Shown in pieces: positions 1-11,527 of a stretch of DNA of 64,000 bases. Made by a program: the position numbers and the translations under genes. Where the stretch lies: assembly GCA_002633025.1 (NCBI GenBank), contig NMRB01000269.1, positions 41,833-105,832 on the forward strand. Direction: 5' to 3'. This stretch comes from Notospermus geniculatus (taxonomy: Eukaryota; Nemertea; Pilidiophora; Heteronemertea; Lineidae). Under the pieces are notes generated by a model that searched no databases, was not told where the DNA came from, and worked only from the letters and a program-made list of their open reading frames with translations. Position 1 is the first letter of the stretch. Every line of letters starts with the position of its first letter.

Positions 1-37
1 ATTATTATTATTATTATTATTATTATTCTTATTATTA
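1..37 (+). repeat. ATT microsatellite, probable LINE tail
   Basis: A TTA/ATT run followed by the same unique sequence that follows the LINE 3' tail at 7301-7390. It is probably the tail of the equivalent LINE copy in the copy A unit. Confidence 0.6.
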
Positions 38-129
38 TGTATGATAGAGTGTAAACGATCTTTTAGGAGTCTTTAAGCTGGTCCAAGTAGCGCTAGATGT
101 GGGGTAGGCCTACTATGTCCGTAACTTAC

Positions 130-3100
130 AATCAGAGTGATAGGGGTGATGCCACCAAGTAGTAGTAACCACCCTACGCATGGTCTGCGGCCCAACATGG
201 TTTCAACGTCGTTCATGAATCGTCGGCCACCTGCAACAGATAAGGAAGAACATATCATCCGTCAACACGATCAAGCAGGTTTCCATTGACTGTCGGCGAT
301 GCATGTCACAATTCTACACGATACATTCACTGTTAAGGTTTAATAAGCGGAGTAAGAAATAAAAGTGGAAAATAAGAAGTGGGAAATTTTGGCATTTTGT
401 GCGAATTTTTCAATTTCACAAATTGGGAGAAATTTTTTTTCCGTTTTGAGAAATATCGCCCAAAAAATCAGACGAAATGGCATGTCATTTTAAGAAAATT
501 TCTCAAAAAATGGGAAAAATTTTCTGCCAATTTGAGAAATTGAAAAATTCGCGCAAAATTCCAAAATTTCCCACTTCTTATTTTCCACTTTTATTTCTTA
601 CTCCCATTAATGTAAAGTGACTCGAAATCTCGAATTGTTGACGCAAAAAATCTGTCGGGGCCCCTAGGGAGCCGTCATAAGGAGGTGCCTTATTTTCTCC
701 ATTTAGTGCGCAGTTAGTCAGATTTTTTGCGTCAAAAATTCGAGATTTCGAGTTACTTTACATAACCCTTAATGTTCGTGACGTCTCTTTTGGAATTGTT
801 TTATTGGGTAGGACTACTTAGCTCAGTGTTTTACTCGGCCAGCGGTTACAGACTCAAGCCAGTGCCACTAGAATTTGCTTGCAACACTTCTTATTGCGCT
901 TAGACTTCTCTAATTGAACTTACCGTAGAGATAAACCACTGCTACGCATTCAATGCAAGCAAATATCATAATGGAAAATGAGGCAAAATACCAATCGAAG
1001 ATTTGGAAATAGTATATTCCTGCCTGAAAAAAAAACATGAAATCCGCAATCGGCAAATGATGGAAGGTGGTCATCGGCACATTTAACGACCTACGTAACA
1101 ACAGTTGACCTCACCCAAATTGACGTTGACGATTTGACGGCAGGATGGGCTAACGCTTGCCTGGTGGCATAGGCTACACGTCACACCACAGCAGAGGATC
1201 AAACGAATTAGGCTTTACGATTCGCGCCGGAACAGCATCCAAGATCGTGCTATGATCAGCCTTCATTCGGCTCTGCTGCCTCCTCCATGAAGATGCGACG
1301 GAGGAGACTTTGGTCGGCTAAAGATTGGAAGTATGTGACAGCCGATTCCACTCGACACCTTGGCCACTCCATTTCAGCACTTACCCTGGAGCAAAAGATA
1401 AGACCGACAACCACATTGACCAAAGCCAGTCCTATCAAAGTGTGTATTTTCTTGCCGCGGAAAATATTTGGGAATTGGTCCACCACACCGCTGACGAGTG
1501 TCTCAAAAGTAGCGAACTGAAATACAAAGGTAATGGCGCTATGCATGACCTTTCTTGACCTATTTTTACACAAAAATAGGTCAGCCTGACCTACATTAGT
1601 ACGTGAAGTGTCTCTTTTAATCATGACGTATGAATCACAGCCCAAGGACCGAGTGAGAGCACGTGCCACTATCTGGACACATGAGTCGCACTTCTCCATG
1701 GCTGGTTCCAAACGACTGATACAGGTTCCCTACCTGAGTGTCGAGGCCCACCAAGAACAGCAGGAAGAAGAAGATGACGGACCAAGCAGGGGCGAAGGGT
1801 AGTTTGGCGAGGGCTTCGGGGTAGGCAATGAAAGCTAGTCCAGGTCCTGGAACAAAAGAGTGGACAAATCCAGTTGATGGAGGTCGGATTGGCATCAAAA
1901 GCATCTTGTTGCTATAACGAGCGAGCTAACAGCATCTGCTCTGATCTTCGGACATAGTTGCAGTCTGATAATTGTTGGCTTCTTCTCAAAGGTCGTGCAG
2001 TAAAGGAGTGCTGGGCGAAATGAAGATGATGATGAAACGGTTCAACCTACCCGACGAAATGACCTCCTCGACTGGTACTCCGAGTTCTTCCGCCATGAAC
2101 CCAACCACAGAAAACGTTACAAAACCCGCAAAGAAGCTGGTGAAGCAACATATCAGGGGAACAGTCATTGCGTCTCTGAAAATACACCAGATGTCGTGCG
2201 AGTTAAATGGCGTCGAACTACCCGAAGGAATGGGGAGAAGGATTAGCCTAGCGTTGGAGGACAAGACTTAATCATGACGGTGGTACTTGATGTCGGACGA
2301 CAGACCGTACTTCCCAAGACAAGTGTCTGAGACATGACGGAAGAGAGACTTACCTGTACAAGTTATGATGGAACTTGTTGTAACTGGCCATCGTGATCAT
2401 GCCACCCCAGGCCACTCCGAGCGAGTAGAAGATCTGCATGCACGCTTCCACCCAAACCTGGAAAGTAAAATGCAAAACACTAACGATACAAGTACAGCAA
2501 GCTCCGGTAACCCTTGGGGTAAACGTGGTGGTGACGCTTAACAGAGCCTGCGGCGGCTGCGACGACTAAAGCCCAATTTATACTTCGACGCACGACCATC
2601 GCCAGCGACCGACGAACACTGAATCAATTCCGTGAAGTCGGCGTCCAGATTTGATCGCGCGTCGGACGCCGATGGTCTTGCGTCGAAGTATAAACTAGGT
2701 TTTCACGCTGTAGACGGAGTGACGGAGGAGTAGACTTACCTTAAATTCCAGGAGTTTATTGAAGTCGGGCTTGAGGTAGAAGATGATGCCGGTACTTGCA
2801 CCTGGTAGAGTGCAGCCTCTGACCAGCAGGATGATGAGGAAGACGTAGGGGAGCGTGGCTGTGACGTATACTACCTGGAAAAGACAAACGACACGCTTGA
2901 CGGACCCGATAGATCCTGTAATTTTACTCTTACCTCGCTCACCAAACGTCACATTCGGCCTGCCAGCATCCCAAAGAAGACGCGGCATAAACCTCGGAGG
3001 GCGAAGTTAGTGTTGCTTGGGACAGAGATAGACGCAGTCAATCCAAAGTCCCCAGTTTCCTGCCATAGTTTTTCCGATGACGGATTCCCTTACCTTTCCA

Positions 3101-5438
3101 ACAGATTTGACCCCTTTGATGATGCACAGGATGTTCGTAATCCAGCCCACCAGGTGGCAGGCCACGAGCTGCCACCGAAGTCCTCCGAAGTTGTTGATGC
3201 CATCGGTCATCTCCAAGTTGTTGTACCTGGATTATTAGAGAGGTTTCGCAAGCGCCTGGTTGGGCCCTACGACTACGTTTATCTATTGTGTGGGTATAGT
3301 TAAACGTCGTCGTATGGCCTAACCGGGTGCTTGCGGAAACCTCCCTATTATATAAAAGTCTCTTGACTTGTAATGTTTCCTAGCCAATGCAAGGAATCAG
3401 TAGTATCATCTGTGCCGTTCCACTCCCGTGGCGCTCATTCCACAATGAACGGACAGAAGCGCCGCGGGAGTGGAGGCGGCAAAGTCTATAGGACCAGTCT
3501 ATAGCAAGCAGAATAGGCGCTCATTCGCTGGGAGCGTCCCCGGGTTATTTTGTCGTGATGTTACTGAAAGGCATAATTTTGTTTTACATACTGCCAAAAT
3601 TCCTCTGTTGGTGTCATCATACGCCGAGTGCCATTTCTGATATTTCCCCGCACCCAGGACGAAACCCCGTTGATAACCGCCTGACCGTCATCAAACCGAG
3701 ATGTTACGTTCATCAGCAGCGTGTCGTTCATCCCGAGTGTGAGATTAAGGGAACTGGTGTTCCCGCCTCGTTTTGAGCAGAACTCGGTGTTCCAGGCGTT
3801 ATCGCAGGAGGCCCATGGTACGGGATATTGGAAGGAGCTACCCAGATAATACAGCACCCAGCTGATTATGATCTGGTAGTAGACTGTACACATCCCGGAA
3901 ATGACGATCATGCCCCAACCAAGACCTGCAAACAACACATTAAAACCATGAGATTATTTCAAATACTTTTGGTAAACAATTAAATTCCCATATGGCGCCT
4001 CATAGCCTCAAGATTACACAGCAAAGTTATACCGAACCATGCCCAGTCCAGACCGAACACTTGAAAGGCAACTCCAATCACACAAGTTTATAATGCTCAA
4101 TGGTATACATGAACAGCATATGTTCACAGACACACATCTTATTTTAAAAAAAACAAAACAAAGACCCAATTAACCTTGCCATTCAAACCACCATGACCAG
4201 GTTAATTCCTTCATCATCATCATCATAAGCGCGTCATGATCCTATTGGACCTTTGCGCATATCTAAATAGCCAAATCAGCCAGCATTGTCACACATAATT
4301 GATATCAGAAAAATGTTGCCCGCCATGGAGGGCAACAATCACAGCAGATGTCACCAGATCTGCTGTGGTCTTTTCCATTGACTCCAGTTGGAGCAACTCG
4401 GGCTAGCTTGACTCGGACTGGAGAAGCTCGGGCGAGCTTGACTCGGGCTGGAGCAGGCCGGAGGAGCTTGACTCGGACTGGAGCAGGCCGGAGGAGCTTG
4501 ACTCGGACTGGAGCAGCTCGGGCTAACTTGACTCGGACTGGAGCAGCTCGTGCTACAGCTTGACTGTGGGTGGAGCAGCTCGGGCTACAGCTTGACTGTG
4601 GGTGGAGCAGCTCGGGCTAACTTGACTCTCGGACTGGAGCTGCTCAGCCTTGTTTGGACAAGATGCGTTTGACGGTCTTAGAATTGAAAAGTCTGACTGT
4701 ACGAACCTTTTGCTAGAGGACATAAATACCAAACTGTAAGGGCACTGCGACTGGAAAACTGCGCGACTGATATCTCCATAAAGTACAAAGGCATCCCACC
4801 AAGAAAGAGGAAGAGGAAATAGGGCACCAAAAAGGCTCCTGAAAAAGGAAAAATGACTATGATTAGCAGTCTGCCGTGGTGTTCATAAAATGAGCTAAAA
4901 ATGAAGAATTTCGAAAACACCTTTTTCATGATCAACTGAGTATTATTGAGACTAGCTTTCGACCCCTACTAGGTCTTCATCAGGTCTTCATCAGATCAGG
5001 TGTTTTCGAAATTCTTCATTTTTATATCATTGCTGATCAACACGGCACCCATCAATACGTTTATAAAATGAGCTCTGCGTCAAATAAACGATGGGCAGAC
5101 GTCAAGTCATAGTGTTCGTTACCGAGTTTAACCAAAGATTAGTATAGATGGGGTGATGATTTAATCGAAAGATACAGGACGTGATGGGGTCCCTTACCTC
5201 CTCCGTTCCTCATGCAGAGATAAGGGAATCTCCAGATGTTGCTGAGACCGACGCAATACCCGACACACGTGATCATGAAGTCGATCTGACGACCCCAGTT
5301 TCCTCGAGTTTTATTCTCGTCGCCCGATTCCTTGCCGACATCACTGCCGTTGTTGTCGACTTCGACGTCTTTAATTCGAGGCTGGAAAGGTTCCGCTTCC
5401 GCAACGGTCATCTTGAATTCGTCTCCTGAGTCGACCAT
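130..5438 (-). CDS. SLC6 glycine-transporter-like gene, copy A (exons 1-11; 3' end beyond the left edge)
   Basis: Sodium- and chloride-coupled plasma-membrane importer of the SLC6 family, closest by motif to glycine transporters (SLC6A9/SLC6A5). Exons on the minus strand: 5198-5438, 4707-4838, 3592-3925, 3094-3226, 2740-2874, 2354-2457, 2051-2175, 1734-1846, 1385-1516, 924-1023, 130-230. All junctions are GT-AG and phases agree, giving 550 codons with no stop. TM1 reads [16 protein letters not shown]; the second loop has the cysteine pair in [13 protein letters not shown] and several N-glycosylation sequons; TM6 has [16 protein letters not shown], a glycine-transporter hallmark; TM8 has [14 protein letters not shown]1 carries GLS where most relatives have GLG. 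TM12 and the C-tail should lie left of base 1, as in copy B. Exon 3 is one codon longer than in copies B and C. Substrate is inferred from motifs only. Confidence 0.88.
350..603. mobile_element. MITE with about 90-bp inverted arms (copy A, intron 10)
   Basis: The left arm starts GAGTAAGAAATAAAAGTGG and its reverse complement closes the element at 603; the arms pair over most of their length. The same element is at 7701-7954 in copy B, so insertion preceded the gene duplication. Confidence 0.75.
611..762. mobile_element. Second MITE with long inverted arms (copy A, intron 10)
   Basis: Arms start TGTAAAGTGACTCGAAATCT and are mirrored at 720-762 around a centre with TCGGGGCCCC. It lies 7 bp from the MITE at 350-603. 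The paralogous copy is 7962-8113. Confidence 0.7.
2575..2697. mobile_element. Inverted-repeat element in copy A intron 5
   Basis: Arms of the form TTTATACTTCGACGCA with GACCATCG are mirrored at 2660-2692. The corresponding place in copy B (near 9682) has no such sequence. Target duplication not clear. Confidence 0.55.
3238..3345. mobile_element. 108-bp MITE next to the exon 4 acceptor of copy A
   Basis: Imperfect terminal inverted repeats (GAGAGGTTTCGCAAGCGCC against GGGAGGTTTCCGCAAGCACC) flanked by the direct repeat TATTA at 3233-3237 and 3346-3350. Copy B has a single TATTA at this place (about 10571) and no insert. The element ends 11 bp from exon 4, so it now supplies the pyrimidine-tract and branch region of intron 3. 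Confidence 0.75.
4387..4647. repeat. 30-bp minisatellite in copy A intron 2
   Basis: Tandem units of the type TTGACTCGGACTGGAGCAGC plus CTCGG(A/G)(G/C)GAG, about 30 bp. The length is a multiple of three, so several frames stay open by chance. Confidence 0.85.
4897..5062 (-). mobile_element. Short retroelement-like insertion with hammerhead-like core (copy A intron 1)
   Basis: Absent from copies B and C. It is bounded by 12-bp direct repeats ATAAAATGAGCT at 4885-4896 and 5063-5074, a length typical of target-primed retrotransposition. Inside are 25-bp inverted arms (4897-4921 and 4998-5023). On the minus strand two CTGATGA boxes (94-88 and 83-77 of 49xx) precede a GACC...GGTC hairpin and GAAA. 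Confidence 0.5.
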
Positions 5439-5564
5439 TTTTCAACTCACAAAAACACAAAAACCACACCCGGCTGCCAGGCCAGTTTTTTCTCTAATAC
5501 ATCAATGGAATGAGAAGCACCGTGTTGGACCCAATCTCTGGCCAAGTTGACATGAAGGAAGGGA

Positions 5565-5600
5565 AATGTTCCTTGGAGTGACGTCACGTCGAGTAAGGGA
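5565..5600. promoter_or_regulatory. CRE (TGACGTCA) in the copy A 5' flank
   Basis: A perfect palindromic cAMP-response element lies at 5579-5586, 141 bp upstream of the copy A start codon. It sits in a roughly 300-bp block (about 5510-5840) conserved in front of all three copies. Binding by CREB/ATF factors is family knowledge, not shown here. Confidence 0.45.
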
Positions 5601-6380
5601 CCGAGACACTAAAATAACTCCGAGGAGATGGGGAGGGACGTCCGAAAAAGTAGTCAAAGCTATGATAGAAAATTTGGCCTACCTTGCTGGAGCAGATCAA
5701 GATGAGTTATGCGTCGCTCTTGTTGCGCATCGCGAGAAGCGACAGCAGGACAAAACGACCAATATGCCCATCTGGTGGTTCATGATGAAGGCGCATGTGG
5801 TCGTTAAAGGTACAGTGTACCTCGGCTTTCTTGAATCCCAGCGGCACTATACTTCAGTAAAAAACGCCAGCGAACCATTACTGCCGTCAGGCTTGTATCT
5901 TTTAATAATGGAAATCTCGAATTACAGAGAAAACTAGGCTACATGAATCTGCCCTGGATATGAGTTCACCGGGCATAAAAATGTACTCTGCGTGCACAGC
6001 GCATCGGGCCATACACTGGTCTTCCAACTCTACCTCTACATGAAAACATCGTTTTTTGCCTGGCTCTCTTCAGATTCATTGCATATTTTTGTTCGTAAAT
6101 GCAGGTGGCGTGTCTACCGTAAATTTAGACTTCCTTGCCAGATTGAGCCTTGGGTTGGGCATCTTGATTGACTTGATGCATCCAAACAGACCATGATGTC
6201 CATCTTGTTGAGCCTCCTCGCGGTTCCTACGTTCTTCTCTATATTTTTCTACTGCTGGTCCCCATGTTATATCCGGACGAATAGAGTGTTTTAGTCTCTG
6301 CAAATGAAAGGACAAAATAAGAGAGTCAAATATTCGACTTTGCCGCAGGGATGTTTTTTGCTAAGAGCAGCCAACTCTAG

Positions 6381-6562
6381 GCCTGCTTGACTCTTTCTCG
6401 GTGATCTGACAGCCCAAGTGTGGCTATCTTTACCTTTCCGGTTCCGGTGACTATCCTGAGTTTTCTACGGCTTGCTTGACTCTTTCTCGGTGATCTGACA
6501 GCAAGTGTGGCTGTCATCTTTACTTTTCCGGTTCCGGTGACTATCCTGAGTTTTCTACGGCT
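6381..6562. repeat. Two tandem units of about 90 bp (copy B intron 12)
   Basis: Units starting GCTTGACTCTTTCTCGGTGA and ending in TGAGTTTTCTACGGC, at about 6383-6468 and 6471-6562, between exons 12 and 13. Confidence 0.8.
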
Positions 6563-6899
6563 GAGTCCTCCTTGGAGACAACTCCCGTCCAGTAGCACCT
6601 CAGACTTACCTCAATCATGGTCCCTTTTGATGTCGCCAACTGGTGTACCGCACAAACAACGACAGGGACAAGCGAAACGGCGGCTAAAGTCCAGCCAACG
6701 AGTTTGGCCCACAACGGGTAGGTGTAGTCACCGTATGAGGGAGCCACGAAGTTGACCATCGAAAACCCGAGGCAAATCTATAGAAAAAGAAAATGAAGAA
6801 TTTGTTATCTGAAACCCTTCATGAGGCCAGTCTGGCTTAGAGAGAGATTCTAACTGGTAGGCCCTATAACGTTGATGTGGTGGTTTATAAATGACGGGT

Positions 6900-7306
6900 C
6901 CCTTGCAGGTTTATGTAAATGGCACATAATGCCATTCATGTGAATAACAGTCCAGTTTATTTGGGGGAGTTCTTCAGCCTGCGTGCCTCGGCGCGTGGGC
7001 TCCGGTCGTCGGATGACCCTTGGCTGTTAGCCATACCGCGTTCCAAGGGGGCCTACGGTGACCGCTCCCTGGGCGTCTTGGCGCCCAGGCTGTGGAATTC
7101 CCTTCCAGCTTCGATGCGTGGTCCCATCGGCACTGCTAGTTTTAAACGGAAATTAAAAACTGAACTTTTTAGAAAGCACTTTGAAATGGGTTAAATGAGT
7201 TTTAGTCATGCACATTGTTTTAAATTCTTAAATCAATGTTTTATATTTCTATCAAGTGCTTAGAAAATGTCTTATACATTGTATTTTAGCACTAAAAAAT
7301 GAATAA

Positions 7307-7378
<72 letters not shown>
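6900..7378 (+). mobile_element. 3' end of a CR1/L2/Rex-type LINE with ATT-repeat tail
   Basis: The frame from 6919 to 7194 encodes the C-terminal end of a non-LTR retrotransposon polyprotein: the motifs YGDRSLGVLAPRLWNSLP and a following FKRKLKTELF are typical of the segment after the reverse transcriptase. About 110 bp of 3' UTR follows, then a long TTA microsatellite (7301-7378), as LINEs of this group often end. It is 5'-truncated, in intron 11 of copy B, antisense to the gene. Clade assignment is from memory of family motifs. Confidence 0.75.
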
Positions 7379-7379
<1 letters not shown>

Positions 7380-7700
7380 TTATTATTATGTATGATAGAG
7401 TGTAAACGATCTTTTAGGAGTCTTTAAGCTGGTCCAAGTAGCGCTAGATGTGGGGTAGGCCTACTATGTCCGTAACTTACAATCAGAGTGATAGGGGTGA
7501 TGCCACCAAGTAGTAGTAACCACCCTACGCATGGTCTGCGGCCCAACATGGTTTCAACGTCGTTCATGAATCGTCGGCCACCTGCAACAGATAAGGAAGA
7601 ACATATCATCCGTCAACACGATCAAGCAGGTTTCCATTGACTGTCGGCGATGCATGTCACAATTCTACACGATACATTCACTGTTAAGGTTTAATAAGCG

Positions 7701-7954
7701 GAGTAAGAAATAAAAGTGGAAAATAAGAAGTGGGAAATTTTGGCATTTTGTGCGAATTTTTCAATTTCACAAATTGGGAGAAATTTTTTTTCCGTTTTGA
7801 GAAATATCGCCCAAAAAATCAGACGAAATGGCATGTCATTTTAGGAAAATTTCTCAAAAAATGGGAAAAATTTTCTGCCAATTTGAGAAATTGAAAAATT
7901 CGCGCAAAATTCCAAAATTTCCCACTTCTTATTTTCCACTTTTATTTCTTACTC
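7701..7954. mobile_element. MITE, copy B counterpart of 350-603
   Basis: Almost identical to 350-603 (one visible substitution, a to g near 7843), which indicates a recent duplication or gene conversion. Confidence 0.75.
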
Positions 7955-7961
7955 CCATTAA

Positions 7962-8113
7962 TGTAAAGTGACTCGAAATCTCGAATTGTTGACGCAAAAA
8001 ATCTGTCGGGGCCCCTAGTGAGCCGTCATAAGGAGGTGCCTTATTTTCTCCATTTAGTGCGCAGTTAGTCAGATTTTTTGCGTCAAAAATTCGAGATTTC
8101 GAGTTACTTTACA
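7962..8113. mobile_element. MITE, copy B counterpart of 611-762
   Basis: Same inverted-repeat element as 611-762 with few substitutions. Confidence 0.7.
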
Positions 8114-8199
8114 TAACCCTGAATGTTCGTGACGTCTCTTTTGGAATTGTTTTATTGGGTAGGACTACTTAGCTCAGTGTTTTACTCGGCCAGCGGTTA

Positions 8200-8420
8200 C
8201 TAGACTCGGGACCCAGTCGTTGTGTCGCTCCGGCCGCCGCACTACACTCCACAAACGACTGGGAAAGCAAGCTGCAAAATCAGCGGCTAGCGTACCGACA
8301 ACAACAACGGATGTTGTCGGTACGGTTGAGTTCAGCCAATCAGAAACTGCGTCTTCAACAACCGTCGTCTGCTCGTTGCAAGATTCAAATCAGCTGATTA
8401 TATCGGGAACTTTCTTCGAA
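8200..8420. other. Unrelated segment replacing the TM10 exon region in copy B
   Basis: Copy A and B match up to about 8199 and again from about 8421, but this segment has no match to copy A 848-1290. It holds an inverted repeat GTACCGACAACA/TGTTGTCGGTAC (8299-8328) and a partial one built on CCCAGTCGTT/AACGACTGGG. No coding potential seen. Confidence 0.6.
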
Positions 8421-9975
8421 GCCTCCTCCATCGTCGACTAAGATTGGAGGAGGAGTGACCGCCGATCCCGCCCGACCCCTTGGCCACTCCATTTCAGCAC
8501 TTACCCTGGAGCAAAAGATAAGGCCGACGACCACATTGACCAAAGCCAGTCCTATCAAAGCGTGTATTTTCTTGCCGCGGAAAACATTTGGGAATTGGTC
8601 GACCACACCGCTGACGAGTGTCTCAAAAGTCGTGAACTGAAATACAAAGGTAATTGCGCTGTGCATGACCTTTCTTGACCTATTTTCACACAAAAATAGG
8701 TCAGCCTGACCTACATACGTGAAGTGTCTCTTTTAATCACGACGTATGAATCACAGCCCAAGGACCGAGTGAGAGCATGTGTCACTCTCTGGACACATAC
8801 TGGGTGTCTTGAGTCGCACTTCTCCATGGCTTCCAAACGACTGATGCAGGTTCCCTACCTGAGAGTCTAGGCCCACCAAGAACAGCAGGAAGAAGAAGAT
8901 GACGGACCAAGCTGGGGCGAAGGGTAGTTTGGCGAGGGCTTCGGGGTAGGCAATGAAAGCTAGTCCAGGTCCTGGAAGAAAAGAGTGGACAAACCCAGTT
9001 GATGTAGGTAGGATTGGCATCAAAAGCATCGAGTTGCTGGCGAGCGATAGCTAGCACCTGCTCAGATCTTCGGACAAGTTGCTGTTTGATGATTGTTGGC
9101 TTCTTGTCAAAGGCGGCACGGTCGTTCGTGCAGTAAAGGAGTGCTGGGCAAAGAAGATGATGGTGAAACGGTTCAACCTACCAGACGAAATGACCTCCTC
9201 GACTGGTACTCCGAGTTCTTCCGCCATGAACCCAACCACAGAAAACGTTACAAAACCCGCAAAGAAGCTGGTGAAGCAACATATCAGGGGAATACTCATC
9301 ACGTCTCTGAAAATACACCAGATGACGTGGGAGTGATGGCGTCGAACTACCCGTAGGAATGGGGAGAAGGATAAGCCAGCCGTTGAGGGAGGGTGGTAGT
9401 TGATCGCGGACGGCAGACAATACGTACTTCCCAAGACATGTGACATGACGGAGAGAGACTTACCTGTACAAGTTATGATGGAACTTGTTGTAACTGGCCA
9501 TCGTGATCATGCCACCCCAGGCCACTCCGAGCGAGAAGAAGATTTGCATGGAGGCTTCCGTCCAAACCTGGAAAAATAGACGCACAACTCTTACGACACC
9601 AATGAAACCAGGTTGTGGTCGCCTCGGGGTTAAGTGCGGAGGTGACGCTGAAAAGAGTCGAAGGCGGCTGGGACTATTATAACCCGCTCTCGCTGTAGAC
9701 GGAATGATGGAGAAGACTTACCTTAAATTCCAGGAGTTTACTGAAGTCGGGCTTGAGGTAGAAGATGATGCCGGTACTTGCACCTGGTAGAGTGCAGCCT
9801 CTGACCAGCAGGATGATGAGGAAGACGTAGGGGAGCGTGGCTGTGACGTATACTACCTGGAAAAGACAAACAACACGCTTGACGGATCCGATAGATTCAA
9901 AATGACGGGTGAAATCTGTAATATTACTCTTACCTTCGTGGAAAATGCCGCACGCGTTCTGATTCTGGAGATAGG

Positions 9976-10250
9976 CAGGCCCGGATCCAGGGGGGGGCAC
10001 ATGGGGCATGTGCCCCCCCCCCTATTTTTTGAGGGGCAATGATTTTTTTACTGCATTTTTGGAAAATCGTCTATTATTTCATGTCTAAGATGCTGGGAAA
10101 TCGCATCTCAGAGCTTTGATTTTTTTCAAATTTTCCCGGGGGAGGCCCCCCGGACCCCCCTTCGTGTGCGCGGACCTGCGGTAAGCGCCAACTGAGGGTT
10201 TGCCCTCAGGGTTGTGCCCCCCGTATTTCTAAACCCTGGATCCGGCCCTG
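9976..10250. mobile_element. 275-bp hAT-like MITE in copy B intron 4, with 5-bp target duplication
   Basis: Terminal inverted repeats CAGGCCCGGATCCAGGG and CAGGGCCGGATCCAGGG (one mismatch in 17), flanked by ATAGG at 9971-9975 and 10251-10255. Copy C has the empty site, a single ATAGG at 14828-14832. CAGGGCCGGATCC ends are common among hAT-type MITEs; the 5-bp duplication is shorter than the classical 8 bp. Confidence 0.85.
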
Positions 10251-11217
10251 ATAGGAGTGAAAGTTTGCGCTCACCAAACGTCTCATTCGGTCCGCCAGCA
10301 TCCGCAAGAAGACGCATGGACCTCGGAGGGCGAAGTTAGTGTTGCTTGGGACAGAGATAGACGCAGTCAATCCAAAGTCTACCTCCTCCGCAGTTTCCTG
10401 CCATAGTTTTTCTGATGACGGATTCACTTACCTTTCCAACAGATTTGACCCCTTTGATGATGCACAGGATGTTTGTTATCCAGCCCACCAGGTGGCAGAC
10501 CACGAGCTGCCACCGAAGTCCTCCGAGGTTGTTGATGCCATCGGTCATCTCCAAGTTGTTGTACCTGCAATATTATATAAAAATCTCTTGACTTGTAATC
10601 TTTCCTGGCCAATACAAGGAATCACTAGATCTCATCTGTGCTGCTCCACTCCCATGGCGCTCATTCCACAATAAACGGACAGAAGCGCCGCGGGAGTGGA
10701 GGCGGCAAAGTCTATGGGACCAGTCTATAGAATAGGCGCTCATTCGCTGGGAGCCTGGTCCCCGGGTCATTTTGTCGTGATGTTACTGAAAGGCATAATT
10801 TTGTTTTACTTACTGCCAAAATTCCTCTGTTGGTGTCATCATACGCCGAGTGCCATTTGTGACATTTCCCACCAATGACGCAACCCCGTTGATAACAGCC
10901 TCACCGTCGTCAAACCCAGAGGTTACGTTCATCAGCAGCGTGTCGTTCATGCCGAGTGTGAGATTAAGAGAACTGGTGTTCCCGCCTCGTTTTGAGCAGA
11001 ACTCGGTGTTCCAGGCGTTATCGCAGGAGGCCCATGGTACGGGATATTGGAAGGAGTTACCCAGATAAAACAGCACCCAGCTGATTACGATCTGGTAGTA
11101 GACTGTACACATCCCGGAAATGACGATCATGCCCCAACCAAGACCTGCAAACAACAAATTAAAGTTGGTTAGGTTGTCTTCGTTTGGTCAAATGAAACCA
11201 ATCGTTGGCTGCAAACT

Positions 11218-11527
11218 GGGCTCGCTTGACTCGGACTGGAGAAGCTCGGGCGAGCTTGACTCGGACTGGAGCAGTTCGGAGGAGCTTGACTCGGACTGGA
11301 GCAGCTCGGAGGAGTTTGACTCGAACTGGAGCAGCTCGGAAGAGTTTGACTCGAACTGGAGCAGCTCGGAAGAGTGACTCGGACTGGAGCAGCTCGGAGG
11401 AGTTTGACTCGGACTGGAGCAGCTCGTGCAACAGCTTGACTCAGACTGGAGTAGCTCGGGCTACAGCTTGACTGGGGTGGAGCAGCTCGGGCTACAGCTT
11501 CACTTGAGTTGGAGCAGCTCGGGCGAG
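11218..11527. repeat. 30-bp minisatellite in copy B intron 2
   Basis: Same array as in copy A intron 2, about ten units with diverged outer units. It makes long artefactual open frames on both strands. Confidence 0.85.

Noticed and set aside
5566-5937. Plus-strand 123-codon frame in the copy A 5' flank
   Set aside because: The paralogous flanks of copies B and C interrupt it with stops, so the frame is not conserved; the block is better explained as promoter or 5' UTR.
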